Counted from the first letter of the stretch, positions 11,056-20,572 are shown. The stretch: 64,000 nucleotides of DNA from Phycisphaerae bacterium (GCA_030432595.1 JAUIGU010000017.1:1-64000); one strand, 5' to 3'. Program-made: numbers and translations. The notes: a model not told the origin generated them from the letters alone.

Positions 11056-11865
11056 ATGACCATGACCGACGGATCGGTCCCGCCCAACACCCATGACGTC
11101 AAGGCGCTCCTGCGCCGGCCCTTCCGGCTCAACCTGCCGGGATCTTCCCCCACCACCGACCCGGCCCACCAGGCCGATCAGGCCGGCCCCTCCTCCGCCC
11201 CGGCGGACCCGGGCTCGCCGCCGCGGTCGCCTGCGCCCGCCGCCACCAACGGCGCCGCGCACAACGGCCACACCCCGTCGGTGCCCAAGGCCAAGGCCCG
11301 GCCGCTCAGCACGCCGCTGGTCCGCCGGCCGCTGACCCACACCCCCGGCGGCGCCCCGGCCCCGAGCCGCGCCGACGCCCACGCCAAGCCGGACGCGCCG
11401 GCCAAACCCCCCGCCCAGCTCAGCCGGGCCCAGATCCTCGACGCCACCGCCGAATGCCTCGACGAGGCCGGCTACGACGGGACCACGATCCGCATGATCG
11501 CCCGCCGGCTCGACTGCGCCGTGGGCTCCATCTACCGCTACTTCACCGACAAACGCGAGCTGCTCGACGCCGTCGTCCAGCAGCGCTTCGAGCCCGTGAT
11601 CGAAGCGCTCGAAGCCGGCGACGACCACGAAACCACCGCCGACCTGTATCACCAGGCCGCGACAACCCGCCCCGAGCAGTACCGCCTGATGTTCTGGCTC
11701 GCCGCCGTGGGCCGCACGCCCGACCAGCCCGCGGCCGTGCCCGGCGTGGTCCAACGCATCCTCGACGGCTGGGCCGAACAACTCGGCAGCGAACGCGACG
11801 CCCACTGCCGCTGGGCCGTCATCCACGGCGGCATCATGCTCGGCCGCGACCTGTACTGCGACTGA
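11056..11865 (+). CDS. TetR/AcrR-family regulator with a long disordered N-terminal tail
   Basis: The 269-residue protein ends in a recognisable TetR DNA-binding domain (about 126-175): ILDATAECLDEAGYDG, then TTIRMIARRLDCAVGSIYRYF, the usual helix-turn-helix ending in a YRYF recognition helix. A ligand/dimer domain of about 95 residues follows. What is odd is the first roughly 120 residues, which are almost only Pro, Ala, Thr, Gly, Asp and Lys and look disordered. Ordinary TetR proteins have 5-20 residues there. The start is secure because GGAGGTGA stands 4 bases upstream of the ATG. The regulated target is unknown. The divergent beta-helix gene and the gene itself are the obvious candidates. 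Confidence 0.85.
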   Translation: MTMTDGSVPPNTHDVKALLRRPFRLNLPGSSPTTDPAHQADQAGPSSAPADPGSPPRSPAPAATNGAAHNGHTPSVPKAKARPLSTPLVRRPLTHTPGGAPAPSRADAHAKPDAPAKPPAQLSRAQILDATAECLDEAGYDGTTIRMIARRLDCAVGSIYRYFTDKRELLDAVVQQRFEPVIEALEAGDDHETTADLYHQAATTRPEQYRLMFWLAAVGRTPDQPAAVPGVVQRILDGWAEQLGSERDAHCRWAVIHGGIMLGRDLYCD

Positions 11866-11899
11866 CCCACCCCCGCGAGAAATGGAGTCTGAGGAAGAG

Positions 11900-11930
11900 C
11901 GGCGGTCGTCACAGACCGCCGTTTTTATTT
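11900..11930 (+). terminator. Rho-independent terminator after the TetR gene
   Basis: Perfect 8-bp stem CGGCGGTC (11900-11907) / GACCGCCG (11914-11921) with a 6-base loop, followed by TTTTTATTT. Confidence 0.9.
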
Positions 11931-12020
11931 GCACGCCGGACACGACAAACAACGCCGGTTCAGAAAGACCAAGCAGGTCGCGACGCGTCCGCCTCGACAA
12001 GCCATCTACACTCGCCCGCC

Positions 12021-12944
12021 ATGCCCGCGCTGATCACGGTCCGTTGCCCCGCCAAGCTCAACCTCGCGCTATCGGTCGGGCCGATCGATCCCGCCGACCC
12101 GCACCGCCGACACGCCATCGCGTCGCTCATGGTCGCGATCAACCTGTGCGACACGCTCACGCTTTCCGACGCGCATGAAGTAACGGCCGACAACACACGC
12201 TGGACACGGCGCTTCGCCGACGACGCGCCGCAACCTCAAACCATCGACTGGCCGCTCGAAGAAGACCTCGCGTACCGCGCCGCCAACAGGGTGGCCGCGT
12301 CACGTGGCGATCACGACCCCCCGATCCACTTCGCGCTGGCCAAGCGCATCCCCAGCGGGGCCGGCCTGGGCGGGGGCTCCGCCGACGCGGCCGGCGTACT
12401 CAAGGCGTTGACCGACCGCGACCCCGACCCGCCGTTCGACGCCGCCGCCCTCGCCGAACAGCTCGGCAGCGACGTCGCCTTCGCGCTTCAAGCGACCGCG
12501 CAACCCGGTTTCCCCGCCGCGCTGGCGACCGGGTTCGGCGAGCGATTGGAGCCGGTCGCGCTCCCGGCCACGCTCCATTTCGCCCTAGTTTTACCGCCAT
12601 TTTCGTGCCCGACCGCCCCGGTGTACCGCGAGTTCGACGCACACCGCCCCGCCCCGCCGCCGCCCGACGAATCACGCGTCCGACAGTGTCTGCACGCGCT
12701 GAACCAGTCGCCCGACGCGTTCGGGCAGGCGTGCTTCAACGACCTGACCGACGCCGCGTGCGCTGTGCAACCGCCGCTGCAAACGCTGCTCGCCACCCTG
12801 CGCGACGCCGGCCTGAACCCGCACGTCACCGGCTCGGGCAGCGCGGTCTTCCTCGTGGCGCGCGACCCTGATGACGCGACCCGACGCGCGGAGAAAGCAC
12901 ACGACCTCACGGGTTTCCCATCGCTACCCGTTCGCTCACTTTGA
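12021..12944 (+). CDS. ispE: 4-diphosphocytidyl-2-C-methyl-D-erythritol kinase
   Basis: IspE phosphorylates CDP-methylerythritol with ATP, the fourth step of the MEP route to isoprenoid precursors. The 307-residue product shows the GHMP-kinase signatures: the N-terminal substrate motif CPAKLNLALSVG (about 9-20), the ATP-binding glycine loop IPSGAGLGGGSADAAG (about 110-125), LGSDVAF with the catalytic Asp (about 155-161) and the C-terminal HVTGSGSAVFLV. The ATG at 12021 starts MPALITVRCPAKLN, and longer upstream reading is in TetR-overlapping DNA. It stands alone, with no other MEP-pathway gene in the window. The protein is rich in Pro and Ala but of normal length. Confidence 0.93.
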   Translation: MPALITVRCPAKLNLALSVGPIDPADPHRRHAIASLMVAINLCDTLTLSDAHEVTADNTRWTRRFADDAPQPQTIDWPLEEDLAYRAANRVAASRGDHDPPIHFALAKRIPSGAGLGGGSADAAGVLKALTDRDPDPPFDAAALAEQLGSDVAFALQATAQPGFPAALATGFGERLEPVALPATLHFALVLPPFSCPTAPVYREFDAHRPAPPPPDESRVRQCLHALNQSPDAFGQACFNDLTDAACAVQPPLQTLLATLRDAGLNPHVTGSGSAVFLVARDPDDATRRAEKAHDLTGFPSLPVRSL

Positions 12945-12976
12945 ACCTCGAGGAACACAGACAATCCTTTTTAGAT

Positions 12977-13043
12977 AGCCGCAGCCCAACGGGCTGCGCG
13001 CCTACGCACTCTCACAGGGCGCGCAGGCCGTTGGCCTGCGGCT
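12977..13043. repeat. Palindromic repeat, family C, copy 1 (with compensating arm changes)
   Basis: AGCCGCAGCCCAACGGGCTG (12977-12996) plus CGCGCC is mirrored by GGCGCGCAGGCCGTTGGCCT plus GCGGCT (13018-13043). Each arm carries a small hairpin of its own (GCCC-AAC-GGGC on the left, GGCC-GTT-GGCC on the right), which differs between arms but keeps internal pairing. A second copy lies at 23621-23680. Both sit between convergent genes. Confidence 0.8.
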
Positions 13044-13082
13044 GAAGACACGATTGTGTTGCGCGTTTGTCCAAAGCTTTTA

Positions 13083-13205
13083 CATCCTTTCTGTCTCTTA
13101 GCTGCGACGCACCGCGTCGCAGGTACCACCGATGATCGACGATGAAACAGCGACGCGGCGCGTCGCAGCGAAAAGGCATTCATCTCGGCATTCATCTCGC
13201 AATGC
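13083..13205 (-). repeat. MITE-like repeat, family A, full-length copy (two hairpins)
   Basis: Read on the minus strand it begins TGCGAGATGAATGCC (with GAGATGAATGCC duplicated), then has hairpin 1 (GCTGCGACGC..GCGTCGCTG), a spacer of about 25 bases, hairpin 2 (CCTGCGACGC..GCGTCGCAG) and ends CTAAGAGACAGAAAGGATG. It matches the copy at 43753-43863 over its whole length apart from the duplication and scattered changes, mostly in the spacer. It lies between the convergent ispE and O-antigen-ligase-like genes. Confidence 0.88.
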
Positions 13206-13208
13206 GTT

Positions 13209-15875
13209 CTAAGGGGCAGCAGGTTCGCCGCCACCACGCGCCACGACGTCCCGCATGCGCTCCCGCGTCGCCTCGTCGAGCTGTTTGCCCGGGTCGAGGT
13301 AGCGCTCGGCGTCGAGTTGGAGCGCCTCCTCCGCCGCGGCGCCGGCCCGGCCGCGCAGCTCGGCGACGCGCTCGACGTCCACCTCCGCCTCGGCCGACCG
13401 CAACGCCGTCAGTTCGTCCAGCAGTTCCGCGAGCCGCACGTGGTCGCTGACGTTCATCGGAGACCGCTCGATCGCCGCCCGCTGACCCGCCCACACCGTG
13501 CCCAGCCCGAAGTCGCGCCCCATGCGTTGCACCATCGGGTCGACCTCCGCGTCCAGCCAGCGCTGGTAAAGCCGCGTCAACGTGCGATGCACCCCCGGGT
13601 TCCGCCAGGCCCACCCCCTTTCGCGCTGGGCATCCGCCGTCGATGCTTCCAACAACTCCAACTGCGACCGCATCGTCCAGACCGCCAACGGGTCACCGTT
13701 CGCAACGGACTGCTCAAGGTTCGCCCGCGTGTCCGCAAACGTCCGCGCCGCACCCGGACGCCACTGCGTCAATGTCCACAGATCCACGATCCCGTCGCGC
13801 CAGATCCCCGACGCCAGCGACGCCTCGCCGTTCGCCAGCGCCCGATTCGCGCGTTCATCCGTCAGCGCCGCGTGCCAGCGCACCAGCACCGGGTCGAACC
13901 CGACCGCGCCGTGCGCCTCGATCAGCTTCGCCTGCGCCGCCTCCAGGTCCCCGGCCCGCACGTCCGCCGCCGCCTCGGCCGTCCGCGATGCATACTCCGA
14001 CATCGGCCCGACGAAACGCCCCATCACCAGCAGCATGAAGACCACGACAAACCCGACCGCCGCCCGCTCCGCCCACCGCGAAACACGTCCGCTTGCGTTA
14101 CCACCCGGCGTCACGACCGCCCCCGCCAAACCGACGATCACCCACAACACCGGCGACGACGTCGGCTGAAAGAACCCCATGTCGAACTGGCTGTGCGTCA
14201 ACGCCGCGGCCGCCGCCACCACCAAACCCCAACGCAACGCGGTGTCCCCCACATGCGTCCACACCCCAATCGCCACGGCCACGAAACCCGCCGCCGCGCC
14301 CAAACGCATCACCCACACGCCCAGCCCGACGCCGAGCAACTCGTCCCACGCCACCGCGACCTCGAAACCGAACAACGCGATCGCCAGACCGAACATGACG
14401 TAGCCCGCCGACCGGTTCGACGCGGTGTTCGCATCAAGCCCGTCCCCCGGTTCCGTTTTGCCCAGGACCAAACCCCGCGCCCCGCCGAACAACCAAACCA
14501 GCACCAACACGGACCACGCCCACCCGCCGACGCCCAGCATTGTGACCCAATCGACGAACACGTTGTGGGCGCTGGTGACCTCTTCCGGATTGAAGCGGTC
14601 TTTGTGAATGAGGTAGAGGTCGCCGAACGCGCCCGGGCCGACGCCGACGTTGGCGTGCCCGGCCGACTCGGTGACCATCCGCCACGCGGCGCCCCAGTAC
14701 TGCCAGCGGAACAGCACGCTCAGCTCGCCCTTCACGCCCTGGCCCACTTCTTCCGGCGCGGGCACGCCGATCCAGCCGCGCAGCGCCACCCCCGCGATCA
14801 CGAGCAGCGGCAGCGCGGCCGCGCTCAGGCCGAGACACCAACCCCGCCAACGAACGGGGCGTGCGCGTTTGCCCGAGACTTCAGTCCGTGTGCTTCGGTT
14901 TGCGTCTTCGACCCCGCACGGACTGAAGTCCATGACACCCGGACATGCCCGCGTCAGCAACACGGCAAACGCGAGCCACCCCGTGACGAGAACCGCCGCC
15001 CCCAGCGCACCCGCCGAGTTGGTCAGCTTCACCACGACCAGTCCACAGAGCAGCACGGCCAGCGCCCAGGCCCACCCCAGCGCGCGGCCTTTACACGAGG
15101 CGTCGTCGGCCACCGCGGTGGACGCACTGCGCTTCCGCGCCGCCCACGCCCGCAGCCCGCCCCACGCCGCCGCGCCCAGGCCGAGCATCGCCAGCGCCGC
15201 GGCGATTGTGCCCAGCACGTTGCTCAACCCCAACGCGCCGATCGCGTCGGTGGTGCGGATCCGGCGTTCGTACAGCGTCGCCTCCGACGAGCCAGCCTCC
15301 CAGCCGCGGGCCTGCAGCAACGCGTCGGCGTGTTTTTCAAACTCCCGCACCATCATCGGGTGCTCGACGAACACGTAGAACACGGCGTCGGCCAGCAACG
15401 CCGCGCTGAACCCCGCCAGCAGCGCCGCCGCCCACCGCCGCGCCGCCGGCCACGCCCCCAGGTGCAGCGCCGCCAGCCCCGCGCTCGCGCCCCACACCCA
15501 CCCGACCCCGTGCCAGAGGTTCTCGAACCGCGCCGGCGCGTGCCACGCCGTCCACGCCACCCCGACCAGCACCAACACCGTGCTGAACCAGCGCACCGCC
15601 CCACCGGCCATGACGTGAATCAGCAGCGCAAACAGCGCGGCCGCGACGCCGAAAGCCGCCAACCACGCGAACCCGCCGGGCCCCAGCGTGCTGATCACGT
15701 CCGCGCCCGGCGTGCGCGGGTCCACGTCGAACCACAGCCGCGGCAGCACCACCACCCAGCACGGAACCAGCACCGGCAGCACCAGCGCCACCGCCGCCGG
15801 AGCGATCAGGCGGCGCGGCCACTTCACCGAAGCATCCGACCCGTCGCGCGAAATGGAGCCGCCGGCTGCGTTCAC
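13209..15875 (-). CDS. O-antigen ligase/polymerase-like (Wzy_C) membrane protein with a C-terminal soluble domain
   Basis: The 888-residue protein has many hydrophobic segments in residues about 20-620 and a soluble helical C-terminal part (about 625-888) that looks like TPR-type helices. The Wzy_C signature is present: a periplasmic loop with GVGPGAFGDLYLIHKDRF followed by SAHNVFVDWVTMLGVGGW (HN motif and next helix). Such proteins polymerise or ligate lipid-linked glycans in the periplasm. The role here is inferred from fold only, since no other surface-polysaccharide genes are adjacent. A palindromic repeat is inserted in frame at 14877-14930. The start at 15875 is a GTG without a clear ribosome binding site and is uncertain. 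Confidence 0.78.
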   Translation of the reverse strand: MNAAGGSISRDGSDASVKWPRRLIAPAAVALVLPVLVPCWVVVLPRLWFDVDPRTPGADVISTLGPGGFAWLAAFGVAAALFALLIHVMAGGAVRWFSTVLVLVGVAWTAWHAPARFENLWHGVGWVWGASAGLAALHLGAWPAARRWAAALLAGFSAALLADAVFYVFVEHPMMVREFEKHADALLQARGWEAGSSEATLYERRIRTTDAIGALGLSNVLGTIAAALAMLGLGAAAWGGLRAWAARKRSASTAVADDASCKGRALGWAWALAVLLCGLVVVKLTNSAGALGAAVLVTGWLAFAVLLTRACPGVMDFSPCGVEDANRSTRTEVSGKRARPVRWRGWCLGLSAAALPLLVIAGVALRGWIGVPAPEEVGQGVKGELSVLFRWQYWGAAWRMVTESAGHANVGVGPGAFGDLYLIHKDRFNPEEVTSAHNVFVDWVTMLGVGGWAWSVLVLVWLFGGARGLVLGKTEPGDGLDANTASNRSAGYVMFGLAIALFGFEVAVAWDELLGVGLGVWVMRLGAAAGFVAVAIGVWTHVGDTALRWGLVVAAAAALTHSQFDMGFFQPTSSPVLWVIVGLAGAVVTPGGNASGRVSRWAERAAVGFVVVFMLLVMGRFVGPMSEYASRTAEAAADVRAGDLEAAQAKLIEAHGAVGFDPVLVRWHAALTDERANRALANGEASLASGIWRDGIVDLWTLTQWRPGAARTFADTRANLEQSVANGDPLAVWTMRSQLELLEASTADAQRERGWAWRNPGVHRTLTRLYQRWLDAEVDPMVQRMGRDFGLGTVWAGQRAAIERSPMNVSDHVRLAELLDELTALRSAEAEVDVERVAELRGRAGAAAEEALQLDAERYLDPGKQLDEATRERMRDVVARGGGEPAAP
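14877..14930. repeat. Inverted repeat inserted in frame inside the O-antigen-ligase-like gene
   Basis: GACTTCAGTCCGTG (14877-14890) and CACGGACTGAAGTC (14917-14930) are perfect 14-bp inverted arms with a 26-base loop. The total of 54 bases is exactly 18 codons, encoding DFSPCGVEDANRSTRTEV on the minus strand. It lies in a loop between two membrane helices, where extra residues would do least harm. It looks like a palindromic intergenic element that entered a gene. Confidence 0.8.
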
Positions 15876-16181
15876 GATGGCAATCTACCCGGCCGGCGCA
15901 TCACGGACGGCCAAGAACGGTCACGCACAAAACCTCCAAACCCTCAAAGCCCCGCACCGCCGATGCGCTCGTGCCGGGTAGCATGCCGATCCATTTAGCA
16001 GAGCCGGACCGGACCGGCCCACGGAACACGAGATTCACGACACCGCGGCGCAGACCCGACGCGCCGTCACCCACGATCCGACCTCAACGCTCGGCGGCCG
16101 GACGCCTCCGATGCATACGCCCGAAACGCCCGCGGGTTCGCCGGGCCGGCACGTCCCTTCCGCAAGACCCGGAGCCATCCC
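15876..16181. other. Divergent intergenic region without visible features
   Basis: About 300 bases between the divergent O-antigen-ligase-like gene and the acetyltransferase. It should contain both promoters. No repeat, hairpin or convincing promoter pair is visible. Confidence 0.45.
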
Positions 16182-17345
16182 ATGCCCGACGGCTACCAAC
16201 CCGCCGACCGCGCCGGTGCCGAAGCCCAGCGTTTCCTGTGCGCCGAGGCGTTCGGCGGCGACCCGACCACCGCGCTGGACCGCGTCGACGACGATTACAT
16301 CGGCCGCACCCGCGTCGTGAAGCGCGGGCCGCGCATCGCCGCGGCGCTGCATTTCCTCGACGTCCACCAGCACTTCGGCGGAGAGCGCCTGCGCAGCTGG
16401 GCCATCGCCGGGCTGGTCACGGCAGCGCCGTTCCGCGGCGCGGGCGTGGGCCGGGAGCTGGTGCTGGGGATGCTGCGCGAAGCCCGCGCCGCCGGCGTGC
16501 CGCTGAGTGTCCTGTACGCGAGCACGCCCACTTTCTACCGCAAGTGCGGCTACGAGCCGGCCGGGTACGTCTGCGCCTGGGGCGTCGACGCGCAGAAACT
16601 CCCGCACGAGCCGGGCGCGTTGGACGGATTCGATGTCGTGGCGTTCGAGCCGGACGACGAAAACGTCCGCGCGTGCTACGCCCAAAGCATCGCCGACCAC
16701 CACGGCCCGTTCGACCGCGACGAAGAGCTGTGGAAATGGAAAGTCAACCCGCCGAAGGGCCACCGCTTCCGATTCCGCTTCGATGTCGCGGGGAACACCG
16801 AGGGCTACGTCAGCCTCAGCGGCGACCGCTCCGAAGCGCTCGGCGTCGAGGACTACGCCGCCACCACCGTCCGCGCCCGGCGGGCCATCCTCGCGTTCCT
16901 CCACGGCTACCGCGCGGTCGCCGACACCGTCGCGTGGTACGGCGGCCCGCAGGACCCGCTCCGCCGACTCATCACCGAAAAGGTCGATACGCCCCGGCGA
17001 CACACCGAGGAGTGGCTGCTTCGGATCACCGACCCCCACGCCGCGCTGGCGAAGCGCGGCTACCCGAAGATTGACGCCGAGTTGCACCTCGACCTCGCCG
17101 ACGCGTCGATGCCCGAGAACGCCGGCCGGTTTGTGCTGTCGCTGTCGCGCGGCGAACCGACCGTCACCCCCGGCGGCGACGGCACGATCCGGCTCGACGT
17201 CCGGGCGCTGGCGGCGCTCTTCACCAGCCACTGCACCGCCGAAGAACTCGCGGCCACCGGGCTGATCGACGGCCCGGCCGAGGCGCTCGCGTCGGCGTCG
17301 GCCGTGTTCGCGGGGCCGCGACCCTATCTGTCCGACAAGTTCTGA
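16182..17345 (+). CDS. Eis-like GNAT N-acetyltransferase
   Basis: The 387-residue protein follows the Eis plan. An N-terminal GNAT domain carries the acetyl-CoA loop in IAGLVTAAPFRGAGVGRELV (R-G-x-G-x-G/A; about 75-94) and YASTPTFYRKCGYEPAG shortly after. A second degenerate GNAT-like domain follows, and a C-terminal sterol-carrier-like domain (about 280-387). Eis proteins acetylate amines such as aminoglycosides or protein lysines, using the C-terminal carboxylate, and this chain ends SDKF. The substrate cannot be told. It is followed after 19 bases by the ParB-like gene in the same direction, so the two may be co-transcribed. Confidence 0.82.
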   Translation: MPDGYQPADRAGAEAQRFLCAEAFGGDPTTALDRVDDDYIGRTRVVKRGPRIAAALHFLDVHQHFGGERLRSWAIAGLVTAAPFRGAGVGRELVLGMLREARAAGVPLSVLYASTPTFYRKCGYEPAGYVCAWGVDAQKLPHEPGALDGFDVVAFEPDDENVRACYAQSIADHHGPFDRDEELWKWKVNPPKGHRFRFRFDVAGNTEGYVSLSGDRSEALGVEDYAATTVRARRAILAFLHGYRAVADTVAWYGGPQDPLRRLITEKVDTPRRHTEEWLLRITDPHAALAKRGYPKIDAELHLDLADASMPENAGRFVLSLSRGEPTVTPGGDGTIRLDVRALAALFTSHCTAEELAATGLIDGPAEALASASAVFAGPRPYLSDKF

Positions 17346-17364
17346 TCGCCCTTCGTCTCCTCGG

Positions 17365-17763
17365 ATGTGCTTCATGCGTCGGCAGTACCACTTCCGCCCC
17401 ACGCCTGACGGGACACTCGTGTGGGACGTCCATCGATTGATCGCGTCGTCCCGTGGCTTGCCGGTGATCGAGGTGCCGCTTTCGGAGATCCGCGAGTTGG
17501 ACGAGGCGTTCTGGTTCGCGGCCACCGACGACGTGCCGACCTGCCGGGCCGTCGCGAAACACGCCGCGCTCATCGACGCCTGCGACCTCACGCACCCGAT
17601 CATCCTGTCGTCGGACGGCCGGGTCATGGACGGGATGCACCGGGTGTGCAAGGCGTTGAACCTGGGGAACACGACGATCCGCGCCGTGCGTTTCGAAGCC
17701 GACCCCCCGCCGGACCATGTGGATGTTGCGGCGGAAGACCTGCCTTACGACGATGCGGAGTGA
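17365..17763 (+). CDS. Small ParB/sulfiredoxin-fold-like protein
   Basis: The 132-residue product contains HPIILSSDGRVMDGMHRVCKA (about 76-96), resembling the ParB-N/sulfiredoxin signature in which a GxHR-like motif binds a nucleotide. Here it reads D-G-M-H-R. It lacks the helix-turn-helix and dimer domain of true partition proteins, so a ParB role in chromosome segregation is unlikely. It starts 19 bases after the acetyltransferase. An internal ATG at 17374 (MRRQYHF) is an alternative start, and neither has a clear ribosome binding site. Function unknown. Confidence 0.72.
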   Translation: MCFMRRQYHFRPTPDGTLVWDVHRLIASSRGLPVIEVPLSEIRELDEAFWFAATDDVPTCRAVAKHAALIDACDLTHPIILSSDGRVMDGMHRVCKALNLGNTTIRAVRFEADPPPDHVDVAAEDLPYDDAE

Positions 17764-17765
17764 AC

Positions 17766-17802
17766 AAAAAACCGGCGTGCCGTGGAGGTAACGGCACGCC
17801 GG
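17766..17802 (-). terminator. Rho-independent terminator of the amtB-glnK operon
   Basis: A perfect 12-bp stem, CCGGCGTGCCGT (17772-17783) / ACGGCACGCCGG (17791-17802), is followed on the minus strand by TTTTTTGTTC. It lies about 90 bases past the glnK stop and just touches the end of the convergent ParB-like gene, so it may also slow read-through from that side. Confidence 0.88.
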
Positions 17803-17893
17803 CAGGCATGTCAGCGGGTGGGCCCCGCCGCTTCACGCTGGCTTCTCTCACCCCCCGACTCGTCCGAGCCCGGCGGGGTCCGCGCGGGGCGGG

Positions 17894-18232
17894 TTACAGC
17901 GCGTCGTTGTCGGTCTCGCCCGTGCGGATGCGCACGACCTTCGAGAGCTCGTAGACGAAGACCTTGCCGTCGCCGACGTTGCCCGTGCGGGCGGCGGTGG
18001 TGACGGCCTCGAGGGCCTTGTCGAGGTTCTCGCTGGTGACCGCGACCTTGAGGGTGACCTTGGGCACGAAGCCGACGTCCATGCGTCCGCCGCGGTAGCG
18101 CTCGGTGTGACCCTTCTGCTTGCCGAAGCCTTTGCATTCGATGGCGGTCATGCCCAGGATCCCTAAGCCCGCGAGCTTGCTCTTGATGCCGTCGATGCTG
18201 GACGGCTTGATGATCGCTTCGATCATGTACAT
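17894..18232 (-). CDS. glnK: Nitrogen regulatory PII protein
   Basis: PII proteins are small trimers that sense 2-oxoglutarate and ATP/ADP and block the ammonium channel AmtB or control other nitrogen enzymes. The 112-residue product matches over its whole length: IIKPSSIDGIKSKL at the start, the T-loop GFGKQKGHTERYRGGRMDVG (36-55 approx.), and the C-terminal TGNVGDGKVFVYELSKVVRI. Tyr46 is kept, but position 51, the tyrosine uridylylated by GlnD in proteobacteria, is Met, and position 49 (Ser in cyanobacteria, where it is phosphorylated) is Gly. Control is therefore probably by effector binding alone. It follows amtB, and AAGGAACCATTC precedes the ATG. Confidence 0.96.
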   Translation of the reverse strand: MYMIEAIIKPSSIDGIKSKLAGLGILGMTAIECKGFGKQKGHTERYRGGRMDVGFVPKVTLKVAVTSENLDKALEAVTTAARTGNVGDGKVFVYELSKVVRIRTGETDNDAL

Positions 18233-18276
18233 GGTGAATGGTTCCTTGGTGTGATTCGTGGGGGAAGTTTCCTAGA

Positions 18277-18303
18277 AGCCCGGGGGCCGAAGCCCCCGGG
18301 GCT
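18277..18303. repeat. GC-rich hairpin between amtB and glnK
   Basis: AGCCCGGGGGC (18277-18287) pairs with GCCCCCGGGGCT (18292-18303) with one bulge and a 4-base loop. There is no T-run, so it is not a terminator. It lies just after the amtB stop, where such hairpins can protect the 3' end of the upstream message and set different amounts of the two proteins. Confidence 0.65.
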
Positions 18304-18326
18304 CATGGAGTTCGCGTAGCGTCGGC

Positions 18327-19892
<1,566 letters not shown>

Positions 19893-20062
19893 CTCGGGGG
19901 ACTCCTTGAATAGAAACCGGTGCGAGACTCGTCGCCGTGAAACTGCCTCAACGGGCCGCGCGAACGTTAACGAACCTCCAACGATAGCCAGTTCTGCATG
20001 CATTGCAAGCGAAGAAATACAAGACCGCCTAAAAAAAGTTCAAAAAAAATCACAATGCCTGA

Positions 20063-20129
20063 TAATTAAGAAAAAACGGGCACCCCCACAAGGGGTGCCC
20101 GCTCATCGCCCCCACGACCGTCGCGGGGG
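20063..20129 (-). terminator. Two hairpins and T-run upstream of amtB (terminator or attenuator)
   Basis: On the minus strand a first stem (20109-20129: CCCCC-A-CGA / TCG-C-GGGGG, one mismatch) is followed by a perfect 10-bp stem (CGGGCACCCC 20077-20086 / GGGGTGCCCG 20092-20101) and then TTTTTTCTTAATTA. This is a strong intrinsic terminator, yet no protein gene lies just upstream on that strand. It either ends a small RNA or attenuates the amtB leader, about 170 bases before the amtB start. Confidence 0.8.
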
Positions 20130-20151
20130 TGGCCTGCTTCATGATTGACGC
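20065..20151 (-). ncRNA. Candidate small RNA or attenuated leader of amtB
   Basis: If the sigma-54-like box at 20161-20176 is real, transcription would begin near 20151 and stop at the T-run near 20065, giving an RNA of about 85 bases made of two hairpins. No open frame of useful length lies inside it. This is inference from the promoter-like and terminator-like sequences only. The alternative is a longer amtB leader in which the terminator is conditional. Confidence 0.3.
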
Positions 20152-20160
20152 TCGACATAT

Positions 20161-20176
20161 TGCGAAGACCGTGCCA
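20161..20176 (-). promoter_or_regulatory. Sigma-54-like -24/-12 promoter
   Basis: The minus-strand sequence TGGCACGGTCTTCGCA matches the RpoN consensus TGGCACG-N4-TTGCA at all but one position and has the required GG-N10-GC spacing. It faces amtB-glnK, an operon that is under RpoN/NtrC control in many bacteria. No clear NtrC-type upstream palindrome was found. Confidence 0.42.
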
Positions 20177-20572
20177 AATCGTGGCATAGCTCGATCCCGA
20201 ACTTCATCGGCGGTCTCTTATTCCCATAAATTACTTTTTAATATAAATTTACAACTTAAATTGTTGGCGCAATCTTTTTTAGGGTCGCATCAGGCGTGGT
20301 GATTCGATGCTGAAAAAGGCGACAATGACTCCAAAGATGCACACCAATTAATCAACCTGATCCGGACCGCTCTCCCGGTTTTCTCGCTCTGGAGAACCTC
20401 GTCCGCCCGGGTAAACTCCGGGGCCGGCTTCGTCCGTTCGCTTTTCCGCCCCTTTCCCGCCCCTTCGCCCGGGCCGACCCGTTCTATTCAGTCTGCGTAT
20501 GTCTGATCCGGCAGACTCGCCCGTCCGCCTCCGCGCCCGCCTGCGACACCGCACCGCCGTCAGGGAGATTCC

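Larger units (their letters stand above)
19893..20572. other. AT-rich divergent regulatory region upstream of amtB
   Basis: 680 bases between amtB (minus) and the large HEAT-like gene (plus). The part 20020-20350 is strikingly AT-rich for this genome (for example ATTACTTTTTAATATAAATT at 20230-20249). It contains two stacked hairpins with a T-run (20063-20129) and a sigma-54-like -24/-12 box (20161-20176), listed separately. No protein-coding frame is convincing. Confidence 0.65.

Noticed and set aside
13083-13205. CRISPR array made of the GCGACGC repeats
   Set aside because: Two unequal hairpins with one spacer, no regular array and no cas genes. It is a palindromic element.
13317-15998. 893-codon plus-strand frame opposite the O-antigen-ligase-like gene
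   Set aside because: Arg/Pro/His-rich translation without any domain, while the minus frame has regular membrane helices and the Wzy_C motif.
20140-20206. 22-codon peptide upstream of amtB on the minus strand
   Set aside because: No ribosome binding site, and it spans the sigma-54-like box, so it would not be on the predicted transcript.
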